A stretch of 23,335 nt of DNA, from positions 1-23,335 of the IMG/VR virus record IMGVR_UViG_3300010413_000180, one strand, 5' to 3'. The translations under genes were made by a program, and so were the position numbers. Shown piece after piece: positions 17,609-23,335 of this stretch (positions within the stretch are counted from its first letter, which is position 1; the number at the start of each line of letters is the position of its first letter). This stretch comes from a virus. The notes under the pieces are model-generated. The model saw only the letters and a list, made by a program, of their open reading frames with translations. It had not been told where the DNA came from and did not search any database.

Positions 17609-19199
17609 CCGTCCTTAATTCAAATGGTATTTCCGCGTTCTTCAGAGCCCTCATAGCGGTCGCATCAGAATACGGTGATTCTACGATAACGGGGACTGAA
17701 ATGTCCACTCCACCGTTAGTTACTGCCACGTACGCTGCCATCGCCATAGCGATAGCTCCATCAACGTACGCTCTGCGGGACGCTGTATTCTTGACGATTC
17801 TGAAACCCTTAGCGGATGTCTCTGCCATCGCCATCTGAATGTGCTTACGCAGGTCATCGTCCCTGTATGTATGGTACTTGCGGTACTTGAACAGGTCATA
17901 CAAAAGCTGAGAGGCAGCGGTCATGTTGCCGACCGACTGCGTAAACTCATAGGTATTTACACCTGCCCGTTTCAGCCTCAGCATTAGCTGTACGAGATGC
18001 TGAGGGTCATAGGCTACCGCGGCTATATTAAACTTCGTCCTCAGGTCGAGGATGGTCTGTTCCACTGTAGCATCCAGGTCTACAGGGTCACCTTCCTGAG
18101 GAGTCCAGATGCGGTGGAAGACCTGTCCCACCACGCCTGAGTTCTGGTCAAAGGCAACTCCTACAATAGCGGTGCTGTCCCGTTTGATACCGGCGTCCAC
18201 TCCCAGAATAACAGGCCAGTGGCGGAAGGGGTGGTCGTTCCATATCTCAGCGGGGGCTTCGAACTTGGTAGCTCCTTCATCGTACCACTCGATAGGGATA
18301 AACGACTCTTGCGAAGTTACCCACCGGTTCTCATGCAGACGAATGTACGCGCTTGGACGCAGCGTACTCATCTGTTTCTCATAATACTCCGGCGTCTGCC
18401 ACGGCATGGTGGGTTCATGACACCAGTACGTAAATATCTCTCCGTTCTTCCAACAGGGGAAATCCTCAAGCCCTTTTATGGGGTCGCCCTGCCCCTGATG
18501 GTTCTCCTCTTTACCCACACCCTTTATGTATAAATCCCACAGCAGGTCAGATTCGTTCTCGAACCCCGCGTAGGTAGCGATAAAGCGGAGAGAGTTCTTT
18601 ACGGTAGGGATGGGTGTAAGCTCATCCCACGTACGTCTACTTAGCTCAGACGTATAGCCCCAAAGTTCGTCCCATAGGGTCAGGGCCTGACGGGCTCCCG
18701 CTACAGAACGGTAAGATTGGGCTACTGCTTGAATAAAGCTCCCGTTAGGGAGGTCTATTCTGTACTGCGTAATCTTGCAGGTCTTGGTCGTATATCTGTA
18801 CATCCGTTCCCCAGTATCGAACATCTCGCGGTTAGCTATCCGCTGCTCGAAGTGGAACTTAATGTCACGCATCAGACGACCTTCAGCCGAGTCAAGGTCG
18901 TTCGCCAGTACGAATATCTCTGTACCAGGAGGGCCATTCTCGGCGTACCAGCATCCTACAGCAGCACCAAGAGCCGTCTTACCTGACTTCTTGATGGTAC
19001 TGTACAGGACTGTCTCGTATTTAAGTTTTCCCTTTTCGTCAAAGCCTACGGCTTCTTCCAGTATCTTTCGTTGGTCATCGGTCAGTTGGAGCTTACCCTT
19101 GCCTATCCATTCCCCCTTGTCAAGGTCGTAAGTATCTCTAACCCAAAACCCATCTTCACTGTCCAGCCACTCAACGAACGATTGTTTTATTTGTTTCAT
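17592..19199 (-). CDS. terL: Terminase large subunit (ATPase-nuclease)
   Basis: The 535-aa product is the DNA-packaging motor: it cuts concatemers and drives DNA through the portal using ATP. The Walker A-like loop is KKSGKT (70-75), a form common in phage terminases. Walker B is ALTLWDELW (172-180), with D177 and the catalytic E178. The RNase H-like nuclease acids fit D335 (ILGVDAG), D398 (AVAYDPQH) and D480 (AYVDGAIAMAMAAY). Length is typical. It starts at ATG behind GGAAGGAAGGTGA, with a strong TTGATT-17-TATAAT promoter upstream, and overlaps the portal gene by 17 nt, so it is the first gene of the head operon here. No small terminase subunit is evident in the window. Confidence 0.96.
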   Translation of the reverse strand: MKQIKQSFVEWLDSEDGFWVRDTYDLDKGEWIGKGKLQLTDDQRKILEEAVGFDEKGKLKYETVLYSTIKKSGKTALGAAVGCWYAENGPPGTEIFVLANDLDSAEGRLMRDIKFHFEQRIANREMFDTGERMYRYTTKTCKITQYRIDLPNGSFIQAVAQSYRSVAGARQALTLWDELWGYTSELSRRTWDELTPIPTVKNSLRFIATYAGFENESDLLWDLYIKGVGKEENHQGQGDPIKGLEDFPCWKNGEIFTYWCHEPTMPWQTPEYYEKQMSTLRPSAYIRLHENRWVTSQESFIPIEWYDEGATKFEAPAEIWNDHPFRHWPVILGVDAGIKRDSTAIVGVAFDQNSGVVGQVFHRIWTPQEGDPVDLDATVEQTILDLRTKFNIAAVAYDPQHLVQLMLRLKRAGVNTYEFTQSVGNMTAASQLLYDLFKYRKYHTYRDDDLRKHIQMAMAETSAKGFRIVKNTASRRAYVDGAIAMAMAAYVAVTNGGVDISVPVIVESPYSDATAMRALKNAEIPFELRTDEDYE

Positions 19200-19217
19200 T
19201 CACCTTCCTTCCAAAGA

Positions 19218-19246
19218 TTAAAATAACATTAGAATACCTATATTAT
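19218..19246 (+). promoter_or_regulatory. Possible promoter of the lone plus-strand gene
   Basis: TTAAAA (19218-19223) and TATTAT (19241-19246) are 17 nt apart on the plus strand. The -10 overlaps the -10 of the divergent terminase promoter (19242-19247), so the two could compete. The match to consensus is moderate. Confidence 0.35.
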
Positions 19247-19270
19247 AACGGAGTTTTGTGGTAAAATCAA
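19242..19270 (-). promoter_or_regulatory. Sigma70-like promoter of the terminase/portal operon
   Basis: Minus-strand TTGATT (19265-19270) and perfect TATAAT (19242-19247) are separated by 17 nt, about 43 nt before the terminase start codon. It lies in the 92-nt gap that also holds the leader of the plus-strand gene. Confidence 0.75.
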
Positions 19271-19291
19271 TAGTAACGAAAGGAGGTATTT

Positions 19292-19540
19292 ATGGACTTT
19301 GACCTTGAACGAACAAAAGCCAACCTAAGGAACAGGATGCGTAATAAGCTCTCGGAGCTAATCTTCGCCATCCGTATAGCTGTGGCAACAACTCTCATGA
19401 ACGAAATCGGGAATATTAATGCTAAGTTCCTTACTGGGAAGATTACCCCCACACAGCTAACTCCAGAAGGCTGGAAGCTGAAAGTGGAACTTGAGTTCCA
19501 ACTGACAGCTAGAGAACAAAACCCCCCTACAGAAGTGTAG
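19292..19540 (+). CDS. Lone plus-strand 82-aa protein of unknown function
   Basis: This is the only gene I support on the plus strand. It has an ideal AAAGGAGG site 6 nt before the ATG and its stop codon lies inside the stem of a strong terminator, which argues for a real and separately transcribed gene. The product is basic at the N-terminus (RTKANLRNRMRNKLSEL), followed by an amphipathic helix-like stretch (IFAIRIAVATTLMNEIG) and a short C-terminal region with WKLKVELEFQL that could form a strand. There is no cysteine, no clear helix-turn-helix and no convincing membrane segment. It lies between lysin and terminase, in opposite orientation, so it may be a late insertion (moron-like) or a regulator; neither is shown by sequence. 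Confidence 0.8.
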   Translation: MDFDLERTKANLRNRMRNKLSELIFAIRIAVATTLMNEIGNINAKFLTGKITPTQLTPEGWKLKVELEFQLTAREQNPPTEV

Positions 19541-19554
19541 AGGGGTTCTTTTTT
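19514..19554. terminator. Bidirectional rho-independent terminator between lysin and plus-strand gene
   Basis: A 12-bp stem with one C-A mismatch (arms 19520-19531 and 19536-19547) has a GAAG loop. On the plus strand it is followed by cTTTTTT (19548-19554). On the minus strand it is followed by TTTTGTTC. It contains the stop codon of the plus-strand gene and abuts that of the lysin gene, so it serves both converging genes. Confidence 0.88.
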
Positions 19555-21604
19555 ATGCCCTTACTATATGGGTAAAGGGAATCGTAAGGGGGTATCTGGA
19601 CATCAGGGGCACGGGTACTGGCTCCCCGTCAAGCTGGGGGAAGTTCGTCAGCCTTCCGTCCTTTTGGATTATCGTAGCTATAAAGACCCGTGGGTTGAGC
19701 AGGAAAGTAATATCATAGTTCTCAGGAACTGACTTAAAATAGTCGATATAGAACGCATCGGATTTCCATCTCCCTGACAGGGTATCTCCAGAGCATACTC
19801 GAATTTTATCGAAGCGGGGCAGTTCTGCCTCCAGGTTCGTACCCTCAATATAATTACGTCGCTTTGTGGGGAACTTCGCACAGGCGAAACCTGTACCATT
19901 CGTAAACGCCCTATCACTCGCATACAGGGAAGTAAACGCCCGTATAATGTAATCCGTATCCGTATTGGTCAGGCGGCTGAAGGCCACTCCAAATCGGGCA
20001 AACGACAGCAGGTCGGCGGCGAAAAGCTGAACGGCTAAATCCATCTTGAACGCTGACCCATGAACGGGCCATACGGCAGGTGCGGGGGCGGCAGAGCGGA
20101 TGCCGTCTGGAGTATCTTGGTCAGGAAGGACTACCACGTAATCTCGATTGGCCCACCATTTGGGAATGAATGTAGTACTTCCCGCATACAGTTTTCGGGG
20201 AGCATATTTATCACTTTGAACCCATTCCCGCTTTTTTTCCCCTCGCAGGACTTCGATTATCATATCGGTAGGAGAAACAGGGGCAGTAATCAAGGGTTCT
20301 TTAAAATTGACTATCGCTATGACCGGCAAGGGTTCGTTGGCTCCCGTACCAGAGAACCAATTGGAAGTCCCGTCCCCGTAGTTTGTAATGTCTCCCACGC
20401 TCTTGCCGCTGTCCCCGTCGATAAGGAAATCAAGTCCGATAGAAAGTCCATACTCCGCAGCCTCGTGGAGAGTCCAACCGCGCTGGCTGGCAGAACGCCC
20501 TTGGGTAGATATAACTACCGTATCGCCATTGGCGAACCCCCCAACAAGGCGTCGAGGCTCCAAATTATCCCATGCGCTGGATGTCGTACCTTTTACCCCG
20601 CCCTTGATGATATATCTGTAGCCTTGCGAGGCTGTAATCGCACCGTTCCAGACGGTCTTAGAATGACTGACGTAAGCCATATTCGAAGCTTCCCACGCGA
20701 TAAAGGGGTTGGTTCCATCGAACTGGTAGAGCTCCGTTCCGTCTACCTTTACACCCATATTGGGAATACAGGCTCCAACCGCGCTGGGAGTCCAGTTGAA
20801 TACAAAGTCACCTGATACCTCATCAATGGTATGGCAGTTCCCGTCAGCAAGAAAGCTTACATTCTGTATCGCTTGAGATGGGATTAATATAGTTTTATAG
20901 TCCGTATCGTAGATACGGCCTACCGCTTCGGCTACACCGCCATTATAGGATATGTACTTAGATACTGTTTCCAGTTCCGAGACCAGCTCAGGGGACATCC
21001 AGTTGTAATCATTAGCCAGATAACCGTTCGAGCGTCCGTTCTCCGCATACTGCCACAGAACACAGTTCCTAAAGCCTTTGGGAACCATATTAGCGGGAAT
21101 GGTGGTATAGTTATCTGGGGTATTGGGATACCACGCAGCCCAGACGTCGTAATTGGACGCCCAGGACGGGCTGTTAGTAAACTCCCAGAAGTAAACGCTG
21201 GTATAGATAATGGGACTTTTGCCGGTTTCGGCCTCCACAAGGTCTAAAAAGGTCTTTATCTGGGACGCCCACGTCGAACGACCTATCCCTTCGTTGTCTA
21301 CGTCAATTTCCACGTCCACAACAGGGCGAAGTTCGGTTCCGCCCAGACGATTCCACACATTCAGGAACAATTGAGCCTGTTCTGCTATACCGTTCGGACG
21401 CAGGAAGTGGTAAATACCCCGTTTTTTACCGTTCTCAAGGCACAGGCGGTTATATTCATCGACTTTTGCGTCTTCTCGACGGGAATGGTTGGCAAATTGG
21501 GCAGACGCCCTAAAAATCACCAGTTCTGCGGGGAGATTTGCAATATCTACAGGGTATTCCCCCTCATAAATATCTACAGCAATCGGTTCTTTAGGTTTAA
21601 ACAT
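19553..21604 (-). CDS. Endolysin: GH25 muramidase fused to NAGPA-type phosphodiester glycosidase and a third domain
   Basis: I choose ATG 21604 (683 aa, MFKPKEPIAVDIYEG) because GGAGG lies 8-12 nt upstream; an ATG 15 nt earlier has that GGAGG inside it. Residues about 5-210 fit GH25 lysozymes that cut the MurNAc-GlcNAc bond: D11 in AVDIYEG, YHFLRP near 65-70, PVVDVEIDV with D97 and E99, and an IIYTSVYFW strand. Residues about 235-440 match the phosphodiester glycosidase (NAGPA) family: RRLVGGFANGDTVVISTQGR (351-370), a helix WTLHEAAEYGLSIGL and the IDGDSGKS turn near 395-402. The last ~230 residues are unrecognised; they may bind the cell wall. No signal peptide is seen, so a holin or virion placement would be needed. 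It could alternatively be a tail-associated wall-degrading enzyme. Confidence 0.88.
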   Translation of the reverse strand: MFKPKEPIAVDIYEGEYPVDIANLPAELVIFRASAQFANHSRREDAKVDEYNRLCLENGKKRGIYHFLRPNGIAEQAQLFLNVWNRLGGTELRPVVDVEIDVDNEGIGRSTWASQIKTFLDLVEAETGKSPIIYTSVYFWEFTNSPSWASNYDVWAAWYPNTPDNYTTIPANMVPKGFRNCVLWQYAENGRSNGYLANDYNWMSPELVSELETVSKYISYNGGVAEAVGRIYDTDYKTILIPSQAIQNVSFLADGNCHTIDEVSGDFVFNWTPSAVGACIPNMGVKVDGTELYQFDGTNPFIAWEASNMAYVSHSKTVWNGAITASQGYRYIIKGGVKGTTSSAWDNLEPRRLVGGFANGDTVVISTQGRSASQRGWTLHEAAEYGLSIGLDFLIDGDSGKSVGDITNYGDGTSNWFSGTGANEPLPVIAIVNFKEPLITAPVSPTDMIIEVLRGEKKREWVQSDKYAPRKLYAGSTTFIPKWWANRDYVVVLPDQDTPDGIRSAAPAPAVWPVHGSAFKMDLAVQLFAADLLSFARFGVAFSRLTNTDTDYIIRAFTSLYASDRAFTNGTGFACAKFPTKRRNYIEGTNLEAELPRFDKIRVCSGDTLSGRWKSDAFYIDYFKSVPENYDITFLLNPRVFIATIIQKDGRLTNFPQLDGEPVPVPLMSRYPLTIPFTHIVRA

Positions 21605-21623
21605 TAATTTATCCTCCATTAGA

Positions 21624-21699
21624 ACTCCCCCCGTATGTAAACAGGGACGAGGGGAGTGGTAAAGGGTAAGAAAGGAAGGAAAAAACCCCTTTACTTACC
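21624..21699 (-). promoter_or_regulatory. Structured leader of the lysin mRNA (two inverted repeats)
   Basis: The leader between promoter and start codon holds two inverted repeats. GTAAAGGG (21659-21666) pairs with CCCTTTAC (21687-21694), and ACTCCCC (21624-21630) pairs with GGGGAGT (21651-21657). An alternative pairing GGTAAG (21665-21670) with CTTACC (21694-21699) competes with the first. The second hairpin ends about 8 nt before the Shine-Dalgarno sequence. Control of lysin timing is possible but not shown. The T-run on the minus strand lies in a loop, so I do not call a terminator. A 30-codon ORF in this leader (21611-21701) is not convincing. Confidence 0.45.
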
Positions 21700-21702
21700 A
21701 TA

Positions 21703-21731
21703 ATTTTAATCTATTTCTCATAAAACATCAA
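21703..21731 (-). promoter_or_regulatory. Sigma70-like promoter of the lysin gene
   Basis: Minus-strand TTGATG (21726-21731) and TAAAAT (21703-21708) are 17 nt apart. The -35 box overlaps the stop codon of the zinc-ribbon gene upstream. It would drive the lysin through an approximately 95-nt leader. Confidence 0.6.
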
Positions 21732-21904
21732 TATCCAAGCTCTTTTAATAGCTGGTCTTCGGACGGAAGGGGGTTCAGAACCAGTTCAGCGACCACTTCT
21801 TCACACTCTTCGCAGTAAATAAGCTGCGGTTCGGCTTCGATAAGCTCTTCATCGAACTCATAACCGGCCACTTTACCGCATTTCGGACACTCTATCTGCA
21901 TCAT
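21728..21904 (-). CDS. Small zinc-ribbon protein, 58 aa
   Basis: I start at ATG 21904 (MMQIECPKCGKVAGYEF) rather than further upstream, because it sits in an ATGA overlap with the previous stop and GGAG lies about 8 nt before it. Two CxxC knuckles (CPKC near residues 6-9 and CEEC near 31-34) form a zinc ribbon. The rest is acidic, ending in PSEDQLLKELGY. It is the last gene of the small-gene run. Function unknown; such small ribbons often bind nucleic acid or protein partners, which is general knowledge rather than evidence here. Confidence 0.85.
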   Translation of the reverse strand: MMQIECPKCGKVAGYEFDEELIEAEPQLIYCEECEEVVAELVLNPLPSEDQLLKELGY

Positions 21905-22077
21905 TTCACGGCTCCTTTCGTAAATCCTTCCCCTTTGAAGTGGACGTAGGGCTCTGATAGCAGTCTGGCCGCTCTGTGGTGGCACAGGGGGCACATCGCT
22001 GGCAGGTCACGTCCGATTATGGGACGATTTAAAGTAAATTCGTGCGCACAGGACTGGCATTGGTATTCGTAAGTCAT
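21901..22077 (-). CDS. FmdB-like zinc-ribbon protein
   Basis: The start at ATG 22077 gives 58 aa and the family-like opening MTYEYQCQSCAHEF. This is followed by CPLCHHRAARLLSEP and FKGEGFTKG, which match the pattern of the FmdB (putative regulatory) zinc-ribbon family: CxxC, CPxC, then a short basic stretch and a GxGF end. One usual Gly after the first ribbon is Ala here, and the second ribbon has CHH in place of CGG. It overlaps both neighbours by 4 nt (ATGA), so translation is coupled. The molecular role of FmdB-like proteins in phages is not established. Confidence 0.88.
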   Translation of the reverse strand: MTYEYQCQSCAHEFTLNRPIIGRDLPAMCPLCHHRAARLLSEPYVHFKGEGFTKGAVK

Positions 22078-22292
22078 ATGTACACTACCATACACCTACC
22101 GCAGTAAGAACAAATTACTCTGTTTTCCAGTCTAACTGGGTCAAGTGCTCCACAACCCGCACAGGGTTCCCTCAACTCTTTTACCTGTTCTGAAGGACTA
22201 TAGTCATATGAAGTATAGGTATAGGTCGGAATAGTAACAGTACAGTCCGTAGAACCCACAGCACCAGAAAAATTCAACTCATAACTACTCAT
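22074..22292 (-). CDS. Small protein with C-terminal zinc ribbon, 72 aa
   Basis: The N-terminal half is Ser/Thr/Tyr-rich and beta-like (TVTIPTYTYTSYDYSPSEQ). The C-terminal half has CAGCG and CSYCGRC, a zinc ribbon. A further cysteine (C17) lies in the N-terminal half. It starts with ATG at 22292 inside an 8-nt overlap with the tiny membrane-protein gene upstream, and ends in an ATGA overlap with the FmdB-like gene. I do not recognise a family for the N-terminal part. Confidence 0.8.
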   Translation of the reverse strand: MSSYELNFSGAVGSTDCTVTIPTYTYTSYDYSPSEQVKELREPCAGCGALDPVRLENRVICSYCGRCMVVYI

Positions 22293-22386
22293 TTTTTATC
22301 CAATCCTCCGCAGCTTTCCACGCGAACATTCCAAGCATCCAGATAACAAAGCCCCCTACTATCCCGCTAATAATAATTTCAGCCAC
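22285..22386 (-). CDS. Tiny single-helix membrane protein, 33 aa, GTG start
   Basis: GTG at 22386 is preceded by GGGGAGG with a 4-nt gap to the start. The ORF encodes a short N-terminus, one hydrophobic helix (IIISGIVGGFVIWMLGMFAW, residues 4-23) and a charged tail KAAEDWIKNE. It overlaps the genes on both sides by exactly 8 nt (GTGGCTGA and ATGAGTAG), the same arrangement as several other genes here, which supports that it is real despite its size. It sits one kilobase upstream of the lysin, so a holin-like or lysis-accessory role is conceivable. It is short for a holin and this is only inference. Confidence 0.72.
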   Translation of the reverse strand: MAEIIISGIVGGFVIWMLGMFAWKAAEDWIKNE

Positions 22387-22558
22387 GTTTCCTCCCCGCT
22401 GAAGCCAGCTTTTGAAATCGCTTCTTTCCATAGGTCTTGCGACCAATCTTTGCGGCGACAGCTTTGGCGTGTTCCTCAGTCCAATCAGGATTCTCGCTCA
22501 TCAGCTTCTCCACCATCGTTTGGAAACGCTCACCGCTTCCTAATTTGGGTTTAGCCAT
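22379..22558 (-). CDS. Basic small phage protein with IGRKTYGKKRFQKLASAGRKR tail
   Basis: The start ATG 22558 (59 aa, MAKPKLGSGERFQTMVEKLM) follows GGAGG by 8 nt. An upstream ATG 18 nt earlier lacks this spacing. The protein is strongly basic and helical, with a PDWTEEHAKAVAAKIGRKTYGKKRFQ segment that I recall from many small phage proteins of unknown function. No cysteine or membrane segment. The stop codon overlaps the GTG of the next gene (8-nt overlap). Its charge would suit nucleic-acid contact; no data support that here. Confidence 0.85.
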   Translation of the reverse strand: MAKPKLGSGERFQTMVEKLMSENPDWTEEHAKAVAAKIGRKTYGKKRFQKLASAGRKRG

Positions 22559-22569
22559 AATTTTACCTC

Positions 22570-22824
22570 CTACCAATAGTCGTGGTCATCCAGAGGGTTG
22601 AGGCTATGATAATAGTCTCCAGTACCGCCTGTCTGTACCATTAATTCTAACGCATCTTGGGCGTCTATGTCAAGCGCGAACTCTTTAATGTTCTTCAGAC
22701 ACCAGTCCACGTACTGATAGTCGTCGTTAATGACATCTTCGATGGTCTGACCTTTATACTGGCCGAAAGGCATAACATCCTGCAAGCTCAGCTCTCTTGG
22801 CTGATGGGAGTATAATTTAGCCAC
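22570..22824 (-). CDS. Exodeoxyribonuclease X C-terminal-like small protein
   Basis: The 84-aa product starts at GTG 22824 (GGAGG with a 6-nt gap upstream), overlapping the preceding stop by 8 nt. Residues about 15-45 contain VMPFGQYKGQTIEDVINDD followed by YQYVDWCLKN, which match the short domain found at the C-terminus of exonuclease X-type proteins and in stand-alone phage proteins ('mPFGKYKGk...dp.YL.W'). The catalytic exonuclease domain is absent. What the domain does alone is not known; interaction with DNA or replication proteins is a reasonable inference. Confidence 0.85.
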   Translation of the reverse strand: MAKLYSHQPRELSLQDVMPFGQYKGQTIEDVINDDYQYVDWCLKNIKEFALDIDAQDALELMVQTGGTGDYYHSLNPLDDHDYW

Positions 22825-23098
22825 CTTTTACCTCCGAAAGCATAGGCCAGACCGCGGTAGCCTGAGCCACTGAAAGTGCCTGTATCTGGGTATGGTCAAG
22901 CCCCAGTTCCAACGCGGAGTTAATTACTTCGATAATCTCATGGACGAGAGCTACCTGTTTCTGCTCGTCCGGTATATCACTCGCAATCCAAATCATCTGG
23001 TAAACAAGGTTGGTCATTCCAGACGCCCCAAGCTCCTCGCGCGACCGTTCATAGCTTACATCGTACGTATATCCCAATATCTTGATAAATTTTATCAT
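22817..23098 (-). CDS. Conserved phage protein with HEIIE motif, 93 aa
   Basis: I use ATG 23098, with GGAGG 5 nt upstream; a TTG one codon earlier is less likely. The product begins MIKFIKILGYTYDVSYERS and contains QVALVHEIIEVINSALELGLDHTQIQALSVAQ. The HExxE plus later H arrangement resembles the HExxH site of small zinc-metallopeptidase-like phage proteins, but the second His is replaced by Glu, as I recall in a common phage family of unknown function. Whether it binds metal cannot be told. The stop overlaps the next GTG by 8 nt. Confidence 0.85.
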   Translation of the reverse strand: MIKFIKILGYTYDVSYERSREELGASGMTNLVYQMIWIASDIPDEQKQVALVHEIIEVINSALELGLDHTQIQALSVAQATAVWPMLSEVKGG

Positions 23099-23250
23099 CA
23101 ATTCCTCCGTTCCTTAATGAACTTAATCGTCTGACAGCGGAGACAAAAAAGCGAACCCCCGCCAAGGTTATACCAATTATGGTTAAAGAGTAGACACAGG
23201 AATCTCTTAATCAACGTAGTACACCGTAGCTTCCCACCATGTGCACTCAT
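23098..23250 (-). CDS. Small Cys/His protein, DUF1660-like
   Basis: This ORF encodes 50 aa from ATG 23250, or 38 aa from TTG 23214. Its core FLCLLFNHNWYNLGGGSLFCLRC resembles DUF1660-type phage proteins (short hydrophobic start, GHxW, then CxRC), with N in place of the usual G before H. The stop overlaps the ATG of the next gene by 1 nt (TGATG). The longer version overlaps the partial gene at the right edge in another frame; the shorter one begins at that gene's stop. Neither start has a strong ribosome binding site, so coupling is likely. Too short and start-ambiguous for high confidence. Confidence 0.62.
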   Translation of the reverse strand: MSAHGGKLRCTTLIKRFLCLLFNHNWYNLGGGSLFCLRCQTIKFIKERRN

Positions 23251-23335
23251 CTTCACTTATGAGCACGTCATTGACATTCTCGTCCCTTATGCCTTCCCTA
23301 TCAAGGGTATCCCTCAGTTCTGACAGAAGTTCCCG
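23207..23335 (-). CDS. Partial hypothetical protein at right edge (C-terminal 42 aa)
   Basis: An open frame enters from the right edge and ends at TAA (23207-23209). The visible part is acidic, with LLSELRDTLDREGI and an ending CTWWEATVYYVD. No motif is recognised and the start lies outside the window. Confidence 0.65.
   Translation of the reverse strand, partial: RELLSELRDTLDREGIRDENVNDVLISEDECTWWEATVYYVD

Noticed and set aside
20060-20815. 251-codon plus-strand ORF opposite the lysin gene
   Set aside because: It mirrors the lysin coding sequence, has no ribosome binding site or recognisable motif, and the lysin frame has clear catalytic motifs.
21611-21701. 30-codon ORF in the lysin leader
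   Set aside because: Low-complexity Ser/Pro/Leu product, no ribosome binding site, and it overlaps the hairpins and the lysin Shine-Dalgarno sequence.
22817-23098. Active zinc protease in the HEIIE protein
   Set aside because: The second His of HExxH is Glu, so catalysis cannot be claimed from sequence.
1-23335. tRNA genes, CRISPR arrays, insertion sequences, integrase or attachment sites
   Set aside because: None seen. Intergenic gaps are all under about 110 nt and contain only promoters, hairpins or ribosome binding sites.

Overview
This window is a structural-gene segment of a tailed double-stranded DNA bacteriophage (Caudoviricetes). The sequence does not identify the host. Strong AGGAGG-type ribosome binding sites, sigma70-like promoters and a GH25 muramidase endolysin are compatible with a Gram-positive or similarly organised bacterium. 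No integrase, tRNA, CRISPR array or insertion sequence is visible. Translation fits the standard bacterial code. All genes but one are on the minus strand, so the genome reads from right to left here.

In reading order, from the right edge (about 23.3 kb to 21.7 kb), there is a tightly packed run of nine small genes. They include an exonuclease-X C-terminal-like protein, a basic 'IGRKxYGKxxFQ' phage protein, a 33-aa one-helix membrane protein and several small zinc-ribbon proteins, one of them FmdB-like. Most of these genes overlap by 1, 4 or 8 nt, which points to translational coupling. Next comes a promoter with a structured leader, then a 683-aa lysin that joins a GH25 muramidase to a NAGPA-type phosphodiester glycosidase and a C-terminal region I do not recognise. 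A lone 82-aa plus-strand gene lies between the lysin and the packaging genes and shares a bidirectional terminator with the lysin.

The packaging and head module follows (19.2 kb to 1.0 kb): terminase large subunit, portal protein interrupted by a 252-aa LAGLIDADG intein, two small uncharacterised proteins, a giant 3470-aa protein with an HELGH metalloprotease-like motif, a scaffold-like protein under its own promoter, an N4-gp56-type major capsid protein, and a tandem pair of related small beta-rich proteins (candidate head decoration). A strong terminator closes the module.

At the left edge is a conserved phage protein that appears split by a +1 frame change. Its N-terminal half (with an unusual DnaJ-like zinc-finger insertion) and its C-terminal half lie in different frames. 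The functional logic is packaging (terminase, portal), capsid assembly (scaffold, capsid, decoration), a giant probably virion-borne protein that may enter the cell with the DNA, and lysis (GH25 enzyme, possibly the small membrane protein). No tail genes are present in the window. Three minus-strand promoters share a TTGA-type -35, an exact 17-nt spacer and a TATAAT/TAAAAT -10.
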